Part shown: one piece after another, positions 55,561 to 63,379 of the stretch
Layout of the letters: every line of letters begins with the position of its first letter
Numbering within the stretch: position 1 is the first letter of the stretch
NCBI RefSeq assembly: GCF_000186225.1
Contig: NC_014933.1
Coordinates: 806,001-870,000 of the forward strand
Source: Bacteroides helcogenes P 36-108
GTDB lineage: Bacteria > Bacteroidota > Bacteroidia > Bacteroidales > Bacteroidaceae
Length of the DNA: 64,000 nt
Reading direction: 5' to 3'
Notes under the pieces: generated by a model
The model's input: only the letters and a program-made list of their open reading frames with translations
Told to the model about the DNA's origin: nothing
Databases searched by the model: none
Translations under genes and position numbers: made by a program

Positions 55561-55813
55561 AACATTTCAACTAAAATCTCTCTTAACACATAATGTATAG
55601 ATTAAAGAGATGCAAAAGCCGGAAACATGCCCCGCTTGCCTCCGGTTCTCTATTTTGAACAATATGACAATATTTTTCACAACTCCGAATAAAAGGGGAA
55701 ACAAAAGAGAAAAAAACAGCAAGGAGTAAACTCATAATGTGTATATTTGCAGCACATCATAATTTATTTAACAAGAAGAACAAAACCGGAAAGGTTACTG
55801 CTCTACAAAGAAC

Positions 55814-56011
55814 ATGTATTACTTCAGTATCAAACTCCATGCTTTAGCCCTCCGTAGGGTATCAAAGGCCAGACAACCCATCGAATCATTTTTCAACGGG
55901 CTGAATGAGAAAACAAATATTCAAAAAGCGATGAAAGTCAGATCAACATCTGAACTTCTCGTACATACGATGGGTAAAATTGCCATCGCATTTATTTATC
56001 AATTTATCTAA
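55814..56011 (+). pseudogene. Remnant of an IS982-like transposase
   Basis: A 65-residue frame reads MYYFSIKLHALALRRVSKARQ and then PIESFFNGLNEKTNIQKAMK. The second part matches the end of IS982/IS4-type DDE transposases, where the PIESFFNWLNEKTxIQ segment carries the catalytic glutamate, and it ends in LLVHTMGKIAIAFIYQF as those proteins do. The first part resembles the YGxKLH block that normally lies about 100 residues earlier, so the interior appears deleted. No terminal inverted repeats were recognised. It is a dead scrap, marking past transposition beside the defence and peptide genes. Confidence 0.65.
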
Positions 56012-56051
56012 TTTTTTAAAACAAGAATCGGAGTTCAACTGCTGATTCGCA

Positions 56052-56720
56052 TTAATTATATAACTTATTCAGCCAATCTACAAAAATCTTTGCCTGTTCA
56101 GCATCCGGATTCAAAATGTGAGCAGTAATAGCCTGCCCTATAGGTTTCCCGGGTTCATCTTGCCATGCCAAGAATGTATGTATTTTAGCTTTAGAGCGAT
56201 GAACTTGTTTATAACGTTGGATTCCCGTCGATTCCAATTCGGACAATATCGCTTCAGATTTCAGAAACAAAGAATCTCCTGCCGGAATCATATTTAAGGC
56301 AAAGTCCTCCAACATCCCTTTCAAAGTGTTGTCAGGCATAATCCAGATGCCTACAATCGCATCATAGTCATTCACCGGATGCAATATCAAGCCATCGGGA
56401 GACAGCTCCAAACCGTCACAATCATATTTGCCACTTCCCTTCAATACATCCACCAATTGTTTCCACCGTTTCTCTATATCCACATCAGCATCAAGCACAA
56501 TTCCTATACGCTGATAAGCTAAGGGATTGGTAAGCGCAAGCCTGAATAATCCGACAACATTTTCTACGCTTTCACAGGGTTTAATATTGAAATTCTGGTT
56601 CACATGGTGACAGCCACATAAAGAAGAAATAACATGAAGATCATTTTTCCCCTCAACAAACAAATAATAAGAGAAACTCTCTTTTAGCTTACTCATATCT
56701 CTATCGTATTTCAACATCAT
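56052..56720 (-). CDS. TOPRIM-like (DUF3226-type) nuclease partner of an AAA ATPase
   Basis: The 222-residue protein shows the TOPRIM signature: E23 in YYLFVEGKNDLHVI, and D77-A-D79-V-D81 in RIGIVLDADVDIEKRW. It has the DUF3226-like continuation GIWIMPDNTLKGMLEDFALNMI. TOPRIM domains of this group in OLD-family and PARIS systems bind metal and cut nucleic acid. The gene overlaps the upstream ATPase gene by 20 bases, so translation is coupled and the products should interact. It is adjacent to a transposase scrap. Defence function is inferred from architecture; a housekeeping role is not excluded. Alternative starts lie at codons 2 and 9. Confidence 0.8.
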   Translation of the reverse strand: MMLKYDRDMSKLKESFSYYLFVEGKNDLHVISSLCGCHHVNQNFNIKPCESVENVVGLFRLALTNPLAYQRIGIVLDADVDIEKRWKQLVDVLKGSGKYDCDGLELSPDGLILHPVNDYDAIVGIWIMPDNTLKGMLEDFALNMIPAGDSLFLKSEAILSELESTGIQRYKQVHRSKAKIHTFLAWQDEPGKPIGQAITAHILNPDAEQAKIFVDWLNKLYN

Positions 56721-57786
56721 TTTGTGCTATGAATCCCATTGCCTTCTCATCATTATAGTTTACGGCAACAATATCTCCGTTTCTATTATCCAGACGGATA
56801 ATCTGCCCTTGTTTTTCTTTATTTACAGCAATGAAACTGTCTATACAATCCCGGCTATGCGAAGAGACAAACACTTGAATATTCATTTTTTGAGAAAGCA
56901 TGAAGATAATTTCCCACAACCGGTTCTGTACTGTATAGTGAAGTCCCGTTTCAAATTCATCCAATAAGAAAACACCGTCCTTGCAATTGACCAAGGCAAG
57001 AATTATTGCAAGAATTCTGTTGATACCATCACCCATCGAACTCAGACGGACACGTTCACCCGTACCCTTTAAAGTAACAAAAGGAACACGCCGATTGGAA
57101 TATTCATTTTCATTCAAGAAGTTCAGCCGGTCAATTCCGGGTTCTATAATACGCAAAGCTTCCAAAACATATTCTTCTCTGTCGGACAAGGATATACGGT
57201 CGAAAAGCAAAACACTTCTTCGAAGATAAAAATCCCCTGCCAATACATATTCAAATGGTATTTTATCCTTCACATTACCCAAAACGCTACGCTGAAAGAA
57301 AGGTATTATCACAGGAGAACCAGAACCGGAGAACACTTCCAAGCCGTCACCTATATACTGAAATGAATGATTATTTGATTCGATATCTGCATCATTATAA
57401 GTCCAACGTTTGGTCTGCAATTCTCTCTGTTCCTCGGCTATATGTACAAGCCTGATGTTCACCTTATCATGCTGCTCACCAATGGAGATAGCCGTAGAAT
57501 CCGTAAAGTCCATCTTACGCCCAACAAACAAAGAACTATAATGTTCCAACAAGACCTTAGCTGAATCCACTTCTCCTTTAGTGAAATCCACATTCACCAT
57601 TTCTCCCCTGAAATCCAAAATCGTTTTCAGCCACTCGTCATTCCCGTTTGCCAAATAAATGGAAACAGCTTCCAGCAACGTAGATTTCCCCACATTGTTG
57701 CGCCCCACTATCAGGTTGACCCGGGCGAGTGAATCAAGCGACAGCTCTCTTAGGTTCTTATAGTTTTTGATATACAACGACTTCAT
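56701..57786 (-). CDS. AAA (OLD-like, AAA_15/AAA_21) ATPase
   Basis: The 361-residue protein has an ABC/SMC-type ATPase fold without transporter parts. Walker A is GRNNVGKS (G28-S35) after the start MKSLYIKNYKNLRELSLDSL. The signature-like LSSMGDGINRILAI and Walker B GVFLLDEFETGLHY (D and E) are present, and the H-loop is FVSSHSRDCIDSF. This is the ATPase form found in OLD nucleases, PARIS AriA and other phage-defence proteins. Here the TOPRIM nuclease part is a separate gene, overlapping by 20 bases downstream. It follows a terminator that isolates it from the peptide operon, so it is its own unit. Confidence 0.85.
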   Translation of the reverse strand: MKSLYIKNYKNLRELSLDSLARVNLIVGRNNVGKSTLLEAVSIYLANGNDEWLKTILDFRGEMVNVDFTKGEVDSAKVLLEHYSSLFVGRKMDFTDSTAISIGEQHDKVNIRLVHIAEEQRELQTKRWTYNDADIESNNHSFQYIGDGLEVFSGSGSPVIIPFFQRSVLGNVKDKIPFEYVLAGDFYLRRSVLLFDRISLSDREEYVLEALRIIEPGIDRLNFLNENEYSNRRVPFVTLKGTGERVRLSSMGDGINRILAIILALVNCKDGVFLLDEFETGLHYTVQNRLWEIIFMLSQKMNIQVFVSSHSRDCIDSFIAVNKEKQGQIIRLDNRNGDIVAVNYNDEKAMGFIAQNDVEIR

Positions 57787-57877
57787 ATTCCAAAGCTTTT
57801 TGTTTACTGCAAAATAAAGAAATTATTTTGAGATAGCCCTCATTTAAAGACTTTTTCATGCAACCTTCCACAAAAAG

Positions 57878-57910
57878 AAACCGCATGGAAATGCTTCCAT
57901 ACGGTTTTTT
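57878..57910. terminator. Terminator after the peptide-modification operon (bidirectional)
   Basis: AAACCGCATGGAA at 57878-57890 pairs with TTCCATACGGTTT at 57895-57907 around an ATGC loop, with one C-A mismatch. It is followed by T-runs on both strands (TTTTTT on plus; CTTTTTG on minus). It lies 37 bases beyond the last stop of the operon. Confidence 0.85.
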
Positions 57911-57946
57911 GTTATTAAAAGGATAGAATTCTATACTCAATGTAAA

Positions 57947-58222
57947 TCAATTCTCATAAACTAAATATATTTCGTTCGTACTGAAATTTATTTCCCAACT
58001 ACCATTTTCTGACTTTTCCCATTGATATTGGTTTGCCATACAATCCCACCAATTCTGAAATTTTCGTCCAGTCTCTCCCAAGTCTTTTACCAGTTTCTCA
58101 TACAAAGCTTCATTATCTATTGTCACAATCTTTGCCAATTCATTCAAGCCATTGCGGCGTTCAAAAAGAGTTTGAATCTCTATTTTCTCTTCTTCCGTAA
58201 CGGTTCCAACTAATTTTTTCAT
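57947..58222 (-). CDS. Small accessory protein of the CXXX-repeat peptide modification operon
   Basis: The 91-residue soluble protein starts MKKLVGTVTEEEKIEIQTLFE and is largely helical, with an aromatic-rich C-terminal third (NWWDCMANQYQWEKSENGSWEINFSTNEIYLVYEN). No catalytic motif is seen. I recall small proteins of this type annotated as CXXX repeat peptide modification system proteins. It lies 8 bases after the SPASM-only gene and is the last cistron before the terminator, so it is co-produced with the radical SAM enzyme. A peptide-recognition or chaperone role is inferred only from position. Confidence 0.75.
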   Translation of the reverse strand: MKKLVGTVTEEEKIEIQTLFERRNGLNELAKIVTIDNEALYEKLVKDLGETGRKFQNWWDCMANQYQWEKSENGSWEINFSTNEIYLVYEN

Positions 58223-58230
58223 AACTTATT

Positions 58231-59175
58231 TCATTTTAAATCTTTTCGTATATCAAATGGGTCTAAATAACTTAGTTCCTTTATCTCCTTATTTGAAAAG
58301 CAATCTTTAAATCGGCGTATCTCCTGCAATAAATCACGCGATACATTCCGTTCCAGATGTGCAGTCACACACTGTTCATGCGAAGGGGTATTTACTTCTA
58401 ACGTCATTTTACTGTTCAACCAAATGCAACGTTTGCATTGATAAGCATCGCAATGCCGACAAAGAGGTGCATATTCCAGACGATACAATTGAGGATTTTT
58501 TATGGAAAGCCCTTTGTCAAGGCTACCGATGGGATAACCATTACCCGACAAATAAAATGCAGGACATGTATAGAAATTCCCATCCGGTGCTAATGTCACA
58601 CTTTCCCATCCGGCATTACAATTGTTCATGGCATCAAGCATCATGCGGTCAGTCAACAGATTCAGTTGAGGCATTGCCCCTTTTTGACATAAATCACTCA
58701 GCGATGGGATAAATGTCTCCAATGCTGATTTATAAATATCAAAATCTGTCTCTGTAAAGGTTTCTACATCTGTCAATATAACGTTCAAACGAGCAACCTG
58801 AGTCAACACTCCCTCTATTTTGTCATGACAATCAAAGAAATCTTTCTTTCCCGTTCTCAACACATAAACTCTATCTTTATTCAAACGGCAGGTCATTAAA
58901 TCCTCCCAACAATCCATCACAACAATATCTGCTTCCTTGCTACAAACCGCAGGCATAATTTTGCAATGAAACATTGTTTCAATGGCAGTTGTGTATTCTT
59001 GCGGCAATTCATAAGCAGGATAGACGAACTGGAGCATCAAGTTCTCCTTCATCGCCCAAAGAATGGCGGCTTCAAGATCCGATAAACTGATTCGTTTACA
59101 TTCAGTCTTCGGATTGTCATAATGGCAATAAGAGACAGCGGTATCGTCCAATAGAACAACTAAATATTTCAGCAT
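58231..59175 (-). CDS. SPASM-only partner protein of the radical SAM peptide maturase
   Basis: The 314-residue protein lacks the CX3CX2C radical SAM cluster motif but has a SPASM-like cysteine-rich C-terminal half: NNCNAGWESVTLAPDGNFYTCPAFY near residue 190, then CRHCDAYQCKRCIWLN near 245 and a later C (HEQCVTAHLERN). Such domains bind auxiliary iron-sulfur clusters in peptide-modifying enzymes. The N-terminal half (LKYLVVLLDDTAVSYCHYDN) resembles a degenerate radical SAM or other alpha/beta domain. Its start overlaps the radical SAM gene by 7 bases, suggesting a complex. I recall this type under the name CXXX repeat peptide maturase; the exact role is unknown. Confidence 0.78.
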   Translation of the reverse strand: MLKYLVVLLDDTAVSYCHYDNPKTECKRISLSDLEAAILWAMKENLMLQFVYPAYELPQEYTTAIETMFHCKIMPAVCSKEADIVVMDCWEDLMTCRLNKDRVYVLRTGKKDFFDCHDKIEGVLTQVARLNVILTDVETFTETDFDIYKSALETFIPSLSDLCQKGAMPQLNLLTDRMMLDAMNNCNAGWESVTLAPDGNFYTCPAFYLSGNGYPIGSLDKGLSIKNPQLYRLEYAPLCRHCDAYQCKRCIWLNSKMTLEVNTPSHEQCVTAHLERNVSRDLLQEIRRFKDCFSNKEIKELSYLDPFDIRKDLK

Positions 59176-60374
59176 AACGTCATTTTATTGGTATTATATT
59201 TTTCGTCTGCTTCTTGCCTATAACGAAGTTTACTCCAATAGTAGTTATTGGCTCGTACTCGTGCTTTATGCATCTTGCAGATAGCGGTAGAACGCTGATA
59301 AATAGTTGGCGTATCGGCTGCATCATAATTCTCGCCCTGACACCACGCACAACCACTCGCCACTTCACAATCAATGCACTCCTGTGTACTCTGGGTACAG
59401 CGATCCAACATAAGAAAAGGGCGTAGCTTATTCTTATCAATACCATCATGAATATTTCCAATAATCCAAGCTTTCTTGTTACGCAGAGAGTATTGTGCAA
59501 AACGAGTACAAGGATAGAAGTTTCCGTTTGCATCTACGGCAAGCATCATTCCTGCGCCGCACCAGTTCTGATTCTGTAATTTGCAATCTAACGGAACACC
59601 GAGATGTTCACTGAAAAAAGAACAGGCGTAGTCCTGGTAATAACCTTCATCAATGATAGTGTCCGCCAACAGCAGCAACTGTTCTTCAAACAAGGCATCA
59701 TCTCCTGTTTTCCAAACGTCCTCGAACACACAGTTTATATTCACCTGATGGATTCCTAACGCATAAAGATGAAGAACACTTTCTTTTATATAAGGTATAT
59801 CGGCACTGCTGATGGTGACTTTCGTACTTGCATCAGGAAATTGCGACAACCATAAAGGAATATTACGCACTACATCTTGATATGATCCTTTCCCGCTTGC
59901 CTTATACACCCGATTGATATCATGCTTCAGTTCTGTTCCATCAATGGTAATGCCAATGCTGAGATGGTTCTTATTCTTGTCTATAAACCGCTGGACTTTT
60001 TCTTCATGGTAGTTGATGCCATTGGTAGAGAAGCTGAAACGATAAGAATTAAACCAATGATGGTGCTTCTTAAACTGTTCCATCTTGATATAATCACAAA
60101 TTCTGTCTATCAGATCTATCTCTAAAAAAGGTTCTCCACCAATAAAATCCCATACTACCGACTCCTCCGCAAAGTCATTCTCATGATTGAGAATATAGTC
60201 AACAGCCTGCTTGGCTACTTCCCAAGGCATTCGCTCATTTGAGTTCTTTCCTACGAGATAGCAATATTTGCAGGCAAGTTGGCAATCTTTGGTGACGATA
60301 AAAGTGATGGATTTAGCCATTCCACCTTTCCATACATCATTTGTTTTAATTCGAATCATATTTATTTCAGTCAT
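59169..60374 (-). CDS. Radical SAM/SPASM peptide maturase
   Basis: The 401-residue enzyme has the radical SAM motif CQLACKYC (C31, C35, C38; CX3CX2C), GGEPFLE for S-adenosylmethionine binding, and a C-terminal SPASM region. The SPASM cysteines lie in NWCGAGMMLAVDANGNFYPCTRF, CTQSTQECIDCEVASGCAWC and AICKMHKA. Enzymes of this class use an S-adenosylmethionine radical to install thioether or carbon crosslinks in ribosomal peptides. It overlaps the precursor gene by 8 bases, so its target is almost surely the cysteine-rich peptide encoded there. The modification type has to be shown. MIRIK five codons in is an alternative start. Confidence 0.9.
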   Translation of the reverse strand: MTEINMIRIKTNDVWKGGMAKSITFIVTKDCQLACKYCYLVGKNSNERMPWEVAKQAVDYILNHENDFAEESVVWDFIGGEPFLEIDLIDRICDYIKMEQFKKHHHWFNSYRFSFSTNGINYHEEKVQRFIDKNKNHLSIGITIDGTELKHDINRVYKASGKGSYQDVVRNIPLWLSQFPDASTKVTISSADIPYIKESVLHLYALGIHQVNINCVFEDVWKTGDDALFEEQLLLLADTIIDEGYYQDYACSFFSEHLGVPLDCKLQNQNWCGAGMMLAVDANGNFYPCTRFAQYSLRNKKAWIIGNIHDGIDKNKLRPFLMLDRCTQSTQECIDCEVASGCAWCQGENYDAADTPTIYQRSTAICKMHKARVRANNYYWSKLRYRQEADEKYNTNKMTLC

Positions 60375-60927
60375 TCATTTGCATACAAATATGGGTACAT
60401 GAATGTAAACAATACTGTTCGCATCTTCCTAAGCAAGTGTTGACACATTGCCCTTGGCAAGTTCTGTCACAAGTAATACGACATGAGACGCTACAGCCCG
60501 TCCTGCAAGTCGCGTCACAATTCTGCGCACATCCCCGGTTACAACTGTTACCGCAACCAGAACAAGAAGACGAAGTTGCAGAGTCCTTGCAATTATTACC
60601 ACAGTTATCCTTACAACCATTAGTGCAATTTGTACTGCAGTCAGAACAGGAAGAGGACTTGGCTGTATCATTACATCCTGTATTACAACCATCTTTACAC
60701 GTATTCTTACATCCATCTCCACAACCACCTTGTGCTGTTCCTACACAACTGCTGCTACAAGATGAGCCACAGCCGCTTTGTGCAGTTCCAGTACAACTAT
60801 TGTTACAGCCAAGAGGTTCATCATCCTTTCCACAACTATCCAGTATGGGGAGAACAGTAATAAGCCCTAAGAATGGAATAGTTCGCTTGAGGGCTTCTTT
60901 GAAAAATTCCCGACGTGAAATTCCCAT
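60367..60927 (-). CDS. Cysteine-every-fourth-residue peptide precursor with Tat-lipoprotein leader
   Basis: The 186-residue product has two parts. Residues 1-32 form a leader: the twin-arginine motif SRREFFK (residues 4-10), a hydrophobic stretch and a lipobox-like ILDSC ending at C32. From C41 to the end the sequence is 36 consecutive four-residue units, followed by ND. Thirty units start with cysteine, two have cysteine in the second position (SCSD, SCSG), and four lack it (AQSG, AQGG, AKSS, ATSS). Thus 32 cysteines lie in a perfect four-residue register, with mainly small polar residues between. It is encoded 8 bases overlapping the radical SAM gene and 21 bases after an Ig-domain lipoprotein gene. 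The predicted product is modified in the cytoplasm, exported folded by Tat and anchored by lipid. Related proteins are, to my memory, named CXXX repeat peptides. Confidence 0.88.
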   Translation of the reverse strand: MGISRREFFKEALKRTIPFLGLITVLPILDSCGKDDEPLGCNNSCTGTAQSGCGSSCSSSCVGTAQGGCGDGCKNTCKDGCNTGCNDTAKSSSCSDCSTNCTNGCKDNCGNNCKDSATSSSCSGCGNSCNRGCAQNCDATCRTGCSVSCRITCDRTCQGQCVNTCLGRCEQYCLHSCTHICMQMND

Positions 60928-60948
60928 ATTTTGTTTTATATCAAATTA

Positions 60949-62790
60949 TTAAAGAACATACCAATCACTTGCTCGCATTATATAATGATAGCAAATATTA
61001 TTATCAATATTGGTAAATCGAATATCCGTCTCACTGGAAAAATAGATATAAGTATTAGCTCCCGAATATTCCAGTTTTCCACCATCTTTCTTAAAATAGA
61101 ATTTTCCACTCCCATTTTCAATATACATTGATGAAACGTAATCAGCCGTCTTCGCCAAATACCCTCCACCAGTCATATCTACTTTATAAGTACCTTTAGG
61201 TATTATTTCATAAGTCATGTCGAAAAAAAGAGTATAAAGTGTCATATGTACAGGATATGTTTCTTCCGTCGTTGAATACCTGGTATATTTATTGGTTATC
61301 TTGAATTCATTGCCAAGGGTTTGTACCGACACCTCATCACCATAATATTCCACACTTGAATTTTTCAGAGAATATGCTCTTATATAATAAGTGGTTGCAC
61401 CTTTTAACCCGGACAAAGTCAAATACAATTTTCCACCTACCTCAGTTGCAGTTGTTACATTGTCTGTAATACTGGGATTAGGAGAGGTACCATAACAAAT
61501 ATCAATTTTGCTTACTCCGCTCGGAGCTGCAGACTTAAGTAAAATCTTATCTGCATAGATGTCCGTAGTTTCGAAATGTGTCTTTAGGATTCCCATCGTT
61601 TTAAAATCGTCTTGTTCTCCATAGTAATACTTTCCATTAATTTTCGCGAATATCCGAACATAATAAGTAGTCTCAGGCTTCAATTCATTCAATGTATATC
61701 CGATAGTACTACCCGAAATAATCACTTTCGTATTATCAATTGTCGGCATTGCTGATGTAGAATAACAGATGCCCACTTCCTCAGTCTGCATGCCGAAAGT
61801 TTTAATTGTAGCACTTATATAAGCGGCATTTGAAGTAATAGAAGATATTTGAGGGGCAGAGATTTCTGCAGCAGCTTCAGTAGTAAACGTAGTCTGATCT
61901 CCATACTTGGCAGCACCATCCAATATAGCATATATGCGAACAAAATAAGTAGTACTTGCTTCCAACTTGGTCATTGCATAAGAGAGGCTCTCGCCGGACA
62001 AAGCTATCTTTTTATCATTTACCGTTGGCGATTGAGCAGTAGAATAGCAAATGCCGACTTCTCCCAATTTAACTCCCAGTGCCTTAACAGTTCCTGACAC
62101 AACAGCCGAAATAGAAGTAACGTCAGACACTTCCGGCTTCGAAATCTCCACTCCTTTATTCACTACCGTAATCTGGCAAGATGCCGCTTTATCACCATCT
62201 TTTGTAGTGGCTTTAATGGAGACTTTACCTTCTGAAACAGCGGTCACCTTACCGGTAGCAGCATCTACGGTCGCTATCTTACCATCACCAGAACTCCATA
62301 TCACAGATTTGTTAGTTGCATTCTCCGGCACCACGGTTGCTTCAAGTGTAAGTTCATCCCCGGCAACCATAGTTGCCTCCGTAGGCTTTATTGATACTCC
62401 TGTCACATTAACTACCTTAGCAACCACCGTCACCTTGCAAGTTGCTTTCTTCTTACCCACTAGTGCAGTGGCAGTGACAACAGCCTCACCAGACTCCACA
62501 GCCGTTACCATTCCTGACTCATCCACCATTGCAATACCAGGTGCACTCGAACTCCACACATGTCCTTTATTTAGTGTTTCAGTCGGCGTAAAGGAAGCAA
62601 TCAATCGTTCTGTCTTACCTTTTTCCAAAGTGAGTTCACTTTTATTTAAAGCAATATCTGGAGTCACCACCTCATTATCATCACTCTTACTACACCCTAA
62701 AAATAACAGTAAGCAAAACAATGATACAATCTTAGCAGAAATATGTACAACCAACCCACTACTAAACTTTTCTCTTTTAAGCATTATCAT
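60949..62790 (-). CDS. Surface lipoprotein with two BIG2 domains and fibronectin-III-like repeats
   Basis: The 613-residue protein has a lipoprotein signal (IVSLFCLLLFLGCSKSDD). Two bacterial Ig-like BIG2 domains follow at about 45-125 and 128-212 (PTETLNKGHVWSSSAPGIAMVDE; VPENATNKSVIWSSGDGKIATVD). Three fibronectin-III-like repeats come next at about 217-305, 312-400 and 405-490, each with a GEVGICYSTAQSPT- or ETTYYVRIFAKINGK-type signature. A beta-rich end of about 115 residues completes it. It probably projects from the outer membrane. The peptide precursor starts 21 bases after its stop, so it is the first cistron of the same operon and may display or bind the modified peptide. An ATG two codons in (62784) is an alternative start. 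Confidence 0.83.
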   Translation of the reverse strand: MIMLKREKFSSGLVVHISAKIVSLFCLLLFLGCSKSDDNEVVTPDIALNKSELTLEKGKTERLIASFTPTETLNKGHVWSSSAPGIAMVDESGMVTAVESGEAVVTATALVGKKKATCKVTVVAKVVNVTGVSIKPTEATMVAGDELTLEATVVPENATNKSVIWSSGDGKIATVDAATGKVTAVSEGKVSIKATTKDGDKAASCQITVVNKGVEISKPEVSDVTSISAVVSGTVKALGVKLGEVGICYSTAQSPTVNDKKIALSGESLSYAMTKLEASTTYFVRIYAILDGAAKYGDQTTFTTEAAAEISAPQISSITSNAAYISATIKTFGMQTEEVGICYSTSAMPTIDNTKVIISGSTIGYTLNELKPETTYYVRIFAKINGKYYYGEQDDFKTMGILKTHFETTDIYADKILLKSAAPSGVSKIDICYGTSPNPSITDNVTTATEVGGKLYLTLSGLKGATTYYIRAYSLKNSSVEYYGDEVSVQTLGNEFKITNKYTRYSTTEETYPVHMTLYTLFFDMTYEIIPKGTYKVDMTGGGYLAKTADYVSSMYIENGSGKFYFKKDGGKLEYSGANTYIYFSSETDIRFTNIDNNICYHYIMRASDWYVL

Positions 62791-62833
62791 GTAGATTAAC
62801 GCCTATAGAACTTCCCCTGATTCGGCAGTATAC

Positions 62834-63113
62834 AAAAAAGACGTGGGAGTCTGTACTTCGCTTATCCCGACTTCAGGCTCTCGCATTGCCCATCTGGAAG
62901 GATAAGCAACTCAGCCAGCCCACGCCGAGACGTATATACAGAACACCACGTCAAACGCAATGTTTGAATAAAACACCCCATGTGGACGCTTTCGTTGCCG
63001 TATCTTCTTCCAGAATCAAACTTGCGAGATTTGAAGTCAGAAGATAACGTTCGTAAACGTCTTTTCTTATTAAAATAATAAAAATCTCCCTCTAACCCAC
63101 TGGCTAGCTGAGA
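62834..63113 (-). ncRNA. Structured leader RNA of the peptide operon (candidate cis-regulatory RNA)
   Basis: Downstream of a consensus promoter and before the first gene lies about 320 bases of leader. On the plus strand, GACTTCA (62869-62875) pairs with TGAAGTC (63032-63038), TCTCGC (62879-62884) with GCGAGA (63024-63029), and CTGGAAG (62894-62900) with CTTCCAG (63007-63013). This nests 20 bp around a roughly 105-base core. Inside, CAAAC/GTTTG forms a small hairpin near 62953. A second pairing, CCACGTC at 62946-62952 with GACGTGG at 62840-62846, sets the minus-strand RNA reading CCACGUC directly before U6 (62839-62834), like the end of a terminator. Either a discrete small RNA ending there or a switch-like leader is possible. 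No coding potential was found; an 86-residue open frame here has unnatural composition. Confidence 0.6.
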
Positions 63114-63119
63114 TTGTGA

Positions 63120-63150
63120 CAAAGTTAAGAAGGATTATTTGATATCCAAA
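63120..63150 (-). promoter_or_regulatory. Promoter of the peptide-modification operon
   Basis: On the minus strand TTTG (63150-63147) and TAACTTTG (63127-63120) are separated by 19 bases, a full match to the Bacteroides consensus. Transcription would start near 63113, giving the long leader. Confidence 0.78.
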
Positions 63151-63289
63151 ATAAGTTTAAATATTTTCAATATCCAATTTTCACCATATAGTGTCTATTT
63201 TCCGTTGAACAGTAATATTTAACAGACAAAGAAAGTGTTCTTATATACAAGAAGAAACAGTGTTCAGAGATTATAATCTAAAACATTTT

Positions 63290-63379
63290 ACCTTACCTGT
63301 TCCTTACCTACTCCCTACCTACTCCTTACCTTCTCCCTACCTTCTCCTTACATACTCCTTCCTTATAGGTTAGGAGAAG
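63290..63379. repeat. Array of 11-bp pyrimidine-rich units with an inverted end
   Basis: Six units of exactly 11 bases run from 63302 to 63367, TCC(T/C)TACCT(A/T)C, with TCCTT and TCCCT units alternating so that a 22-base period also exists. A seventh unit begins at 63290. An inverted copy follows (AGGTTAGGAGAAGGT, 63368-63382 region). The rest of the 500-base gap before the next gene (63151-63289 and 63383-63505) holds nothing that I recognise. Confidence 0.75.

Noticed and set aside
57758..57940. A 60-codon frame upstream of the ATPase gene
   Set aside because: It contains the terminator hairpin and AT-rich spacer, so it is not a real protein.
60400..60810. DNA-level tandem repeat
   Set aside because: The near-repetitive bases are explained by the CXXX protein pattern; codon use varies between units, so selection is on protein.
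62862..63122. An 86-codon frame in the leader of the peptide operon
   Set aside because: Its codons coincide with the helices of the structured leader, it has no start context, and the promoter lies at its first codon. Treated as RNA, not protein.
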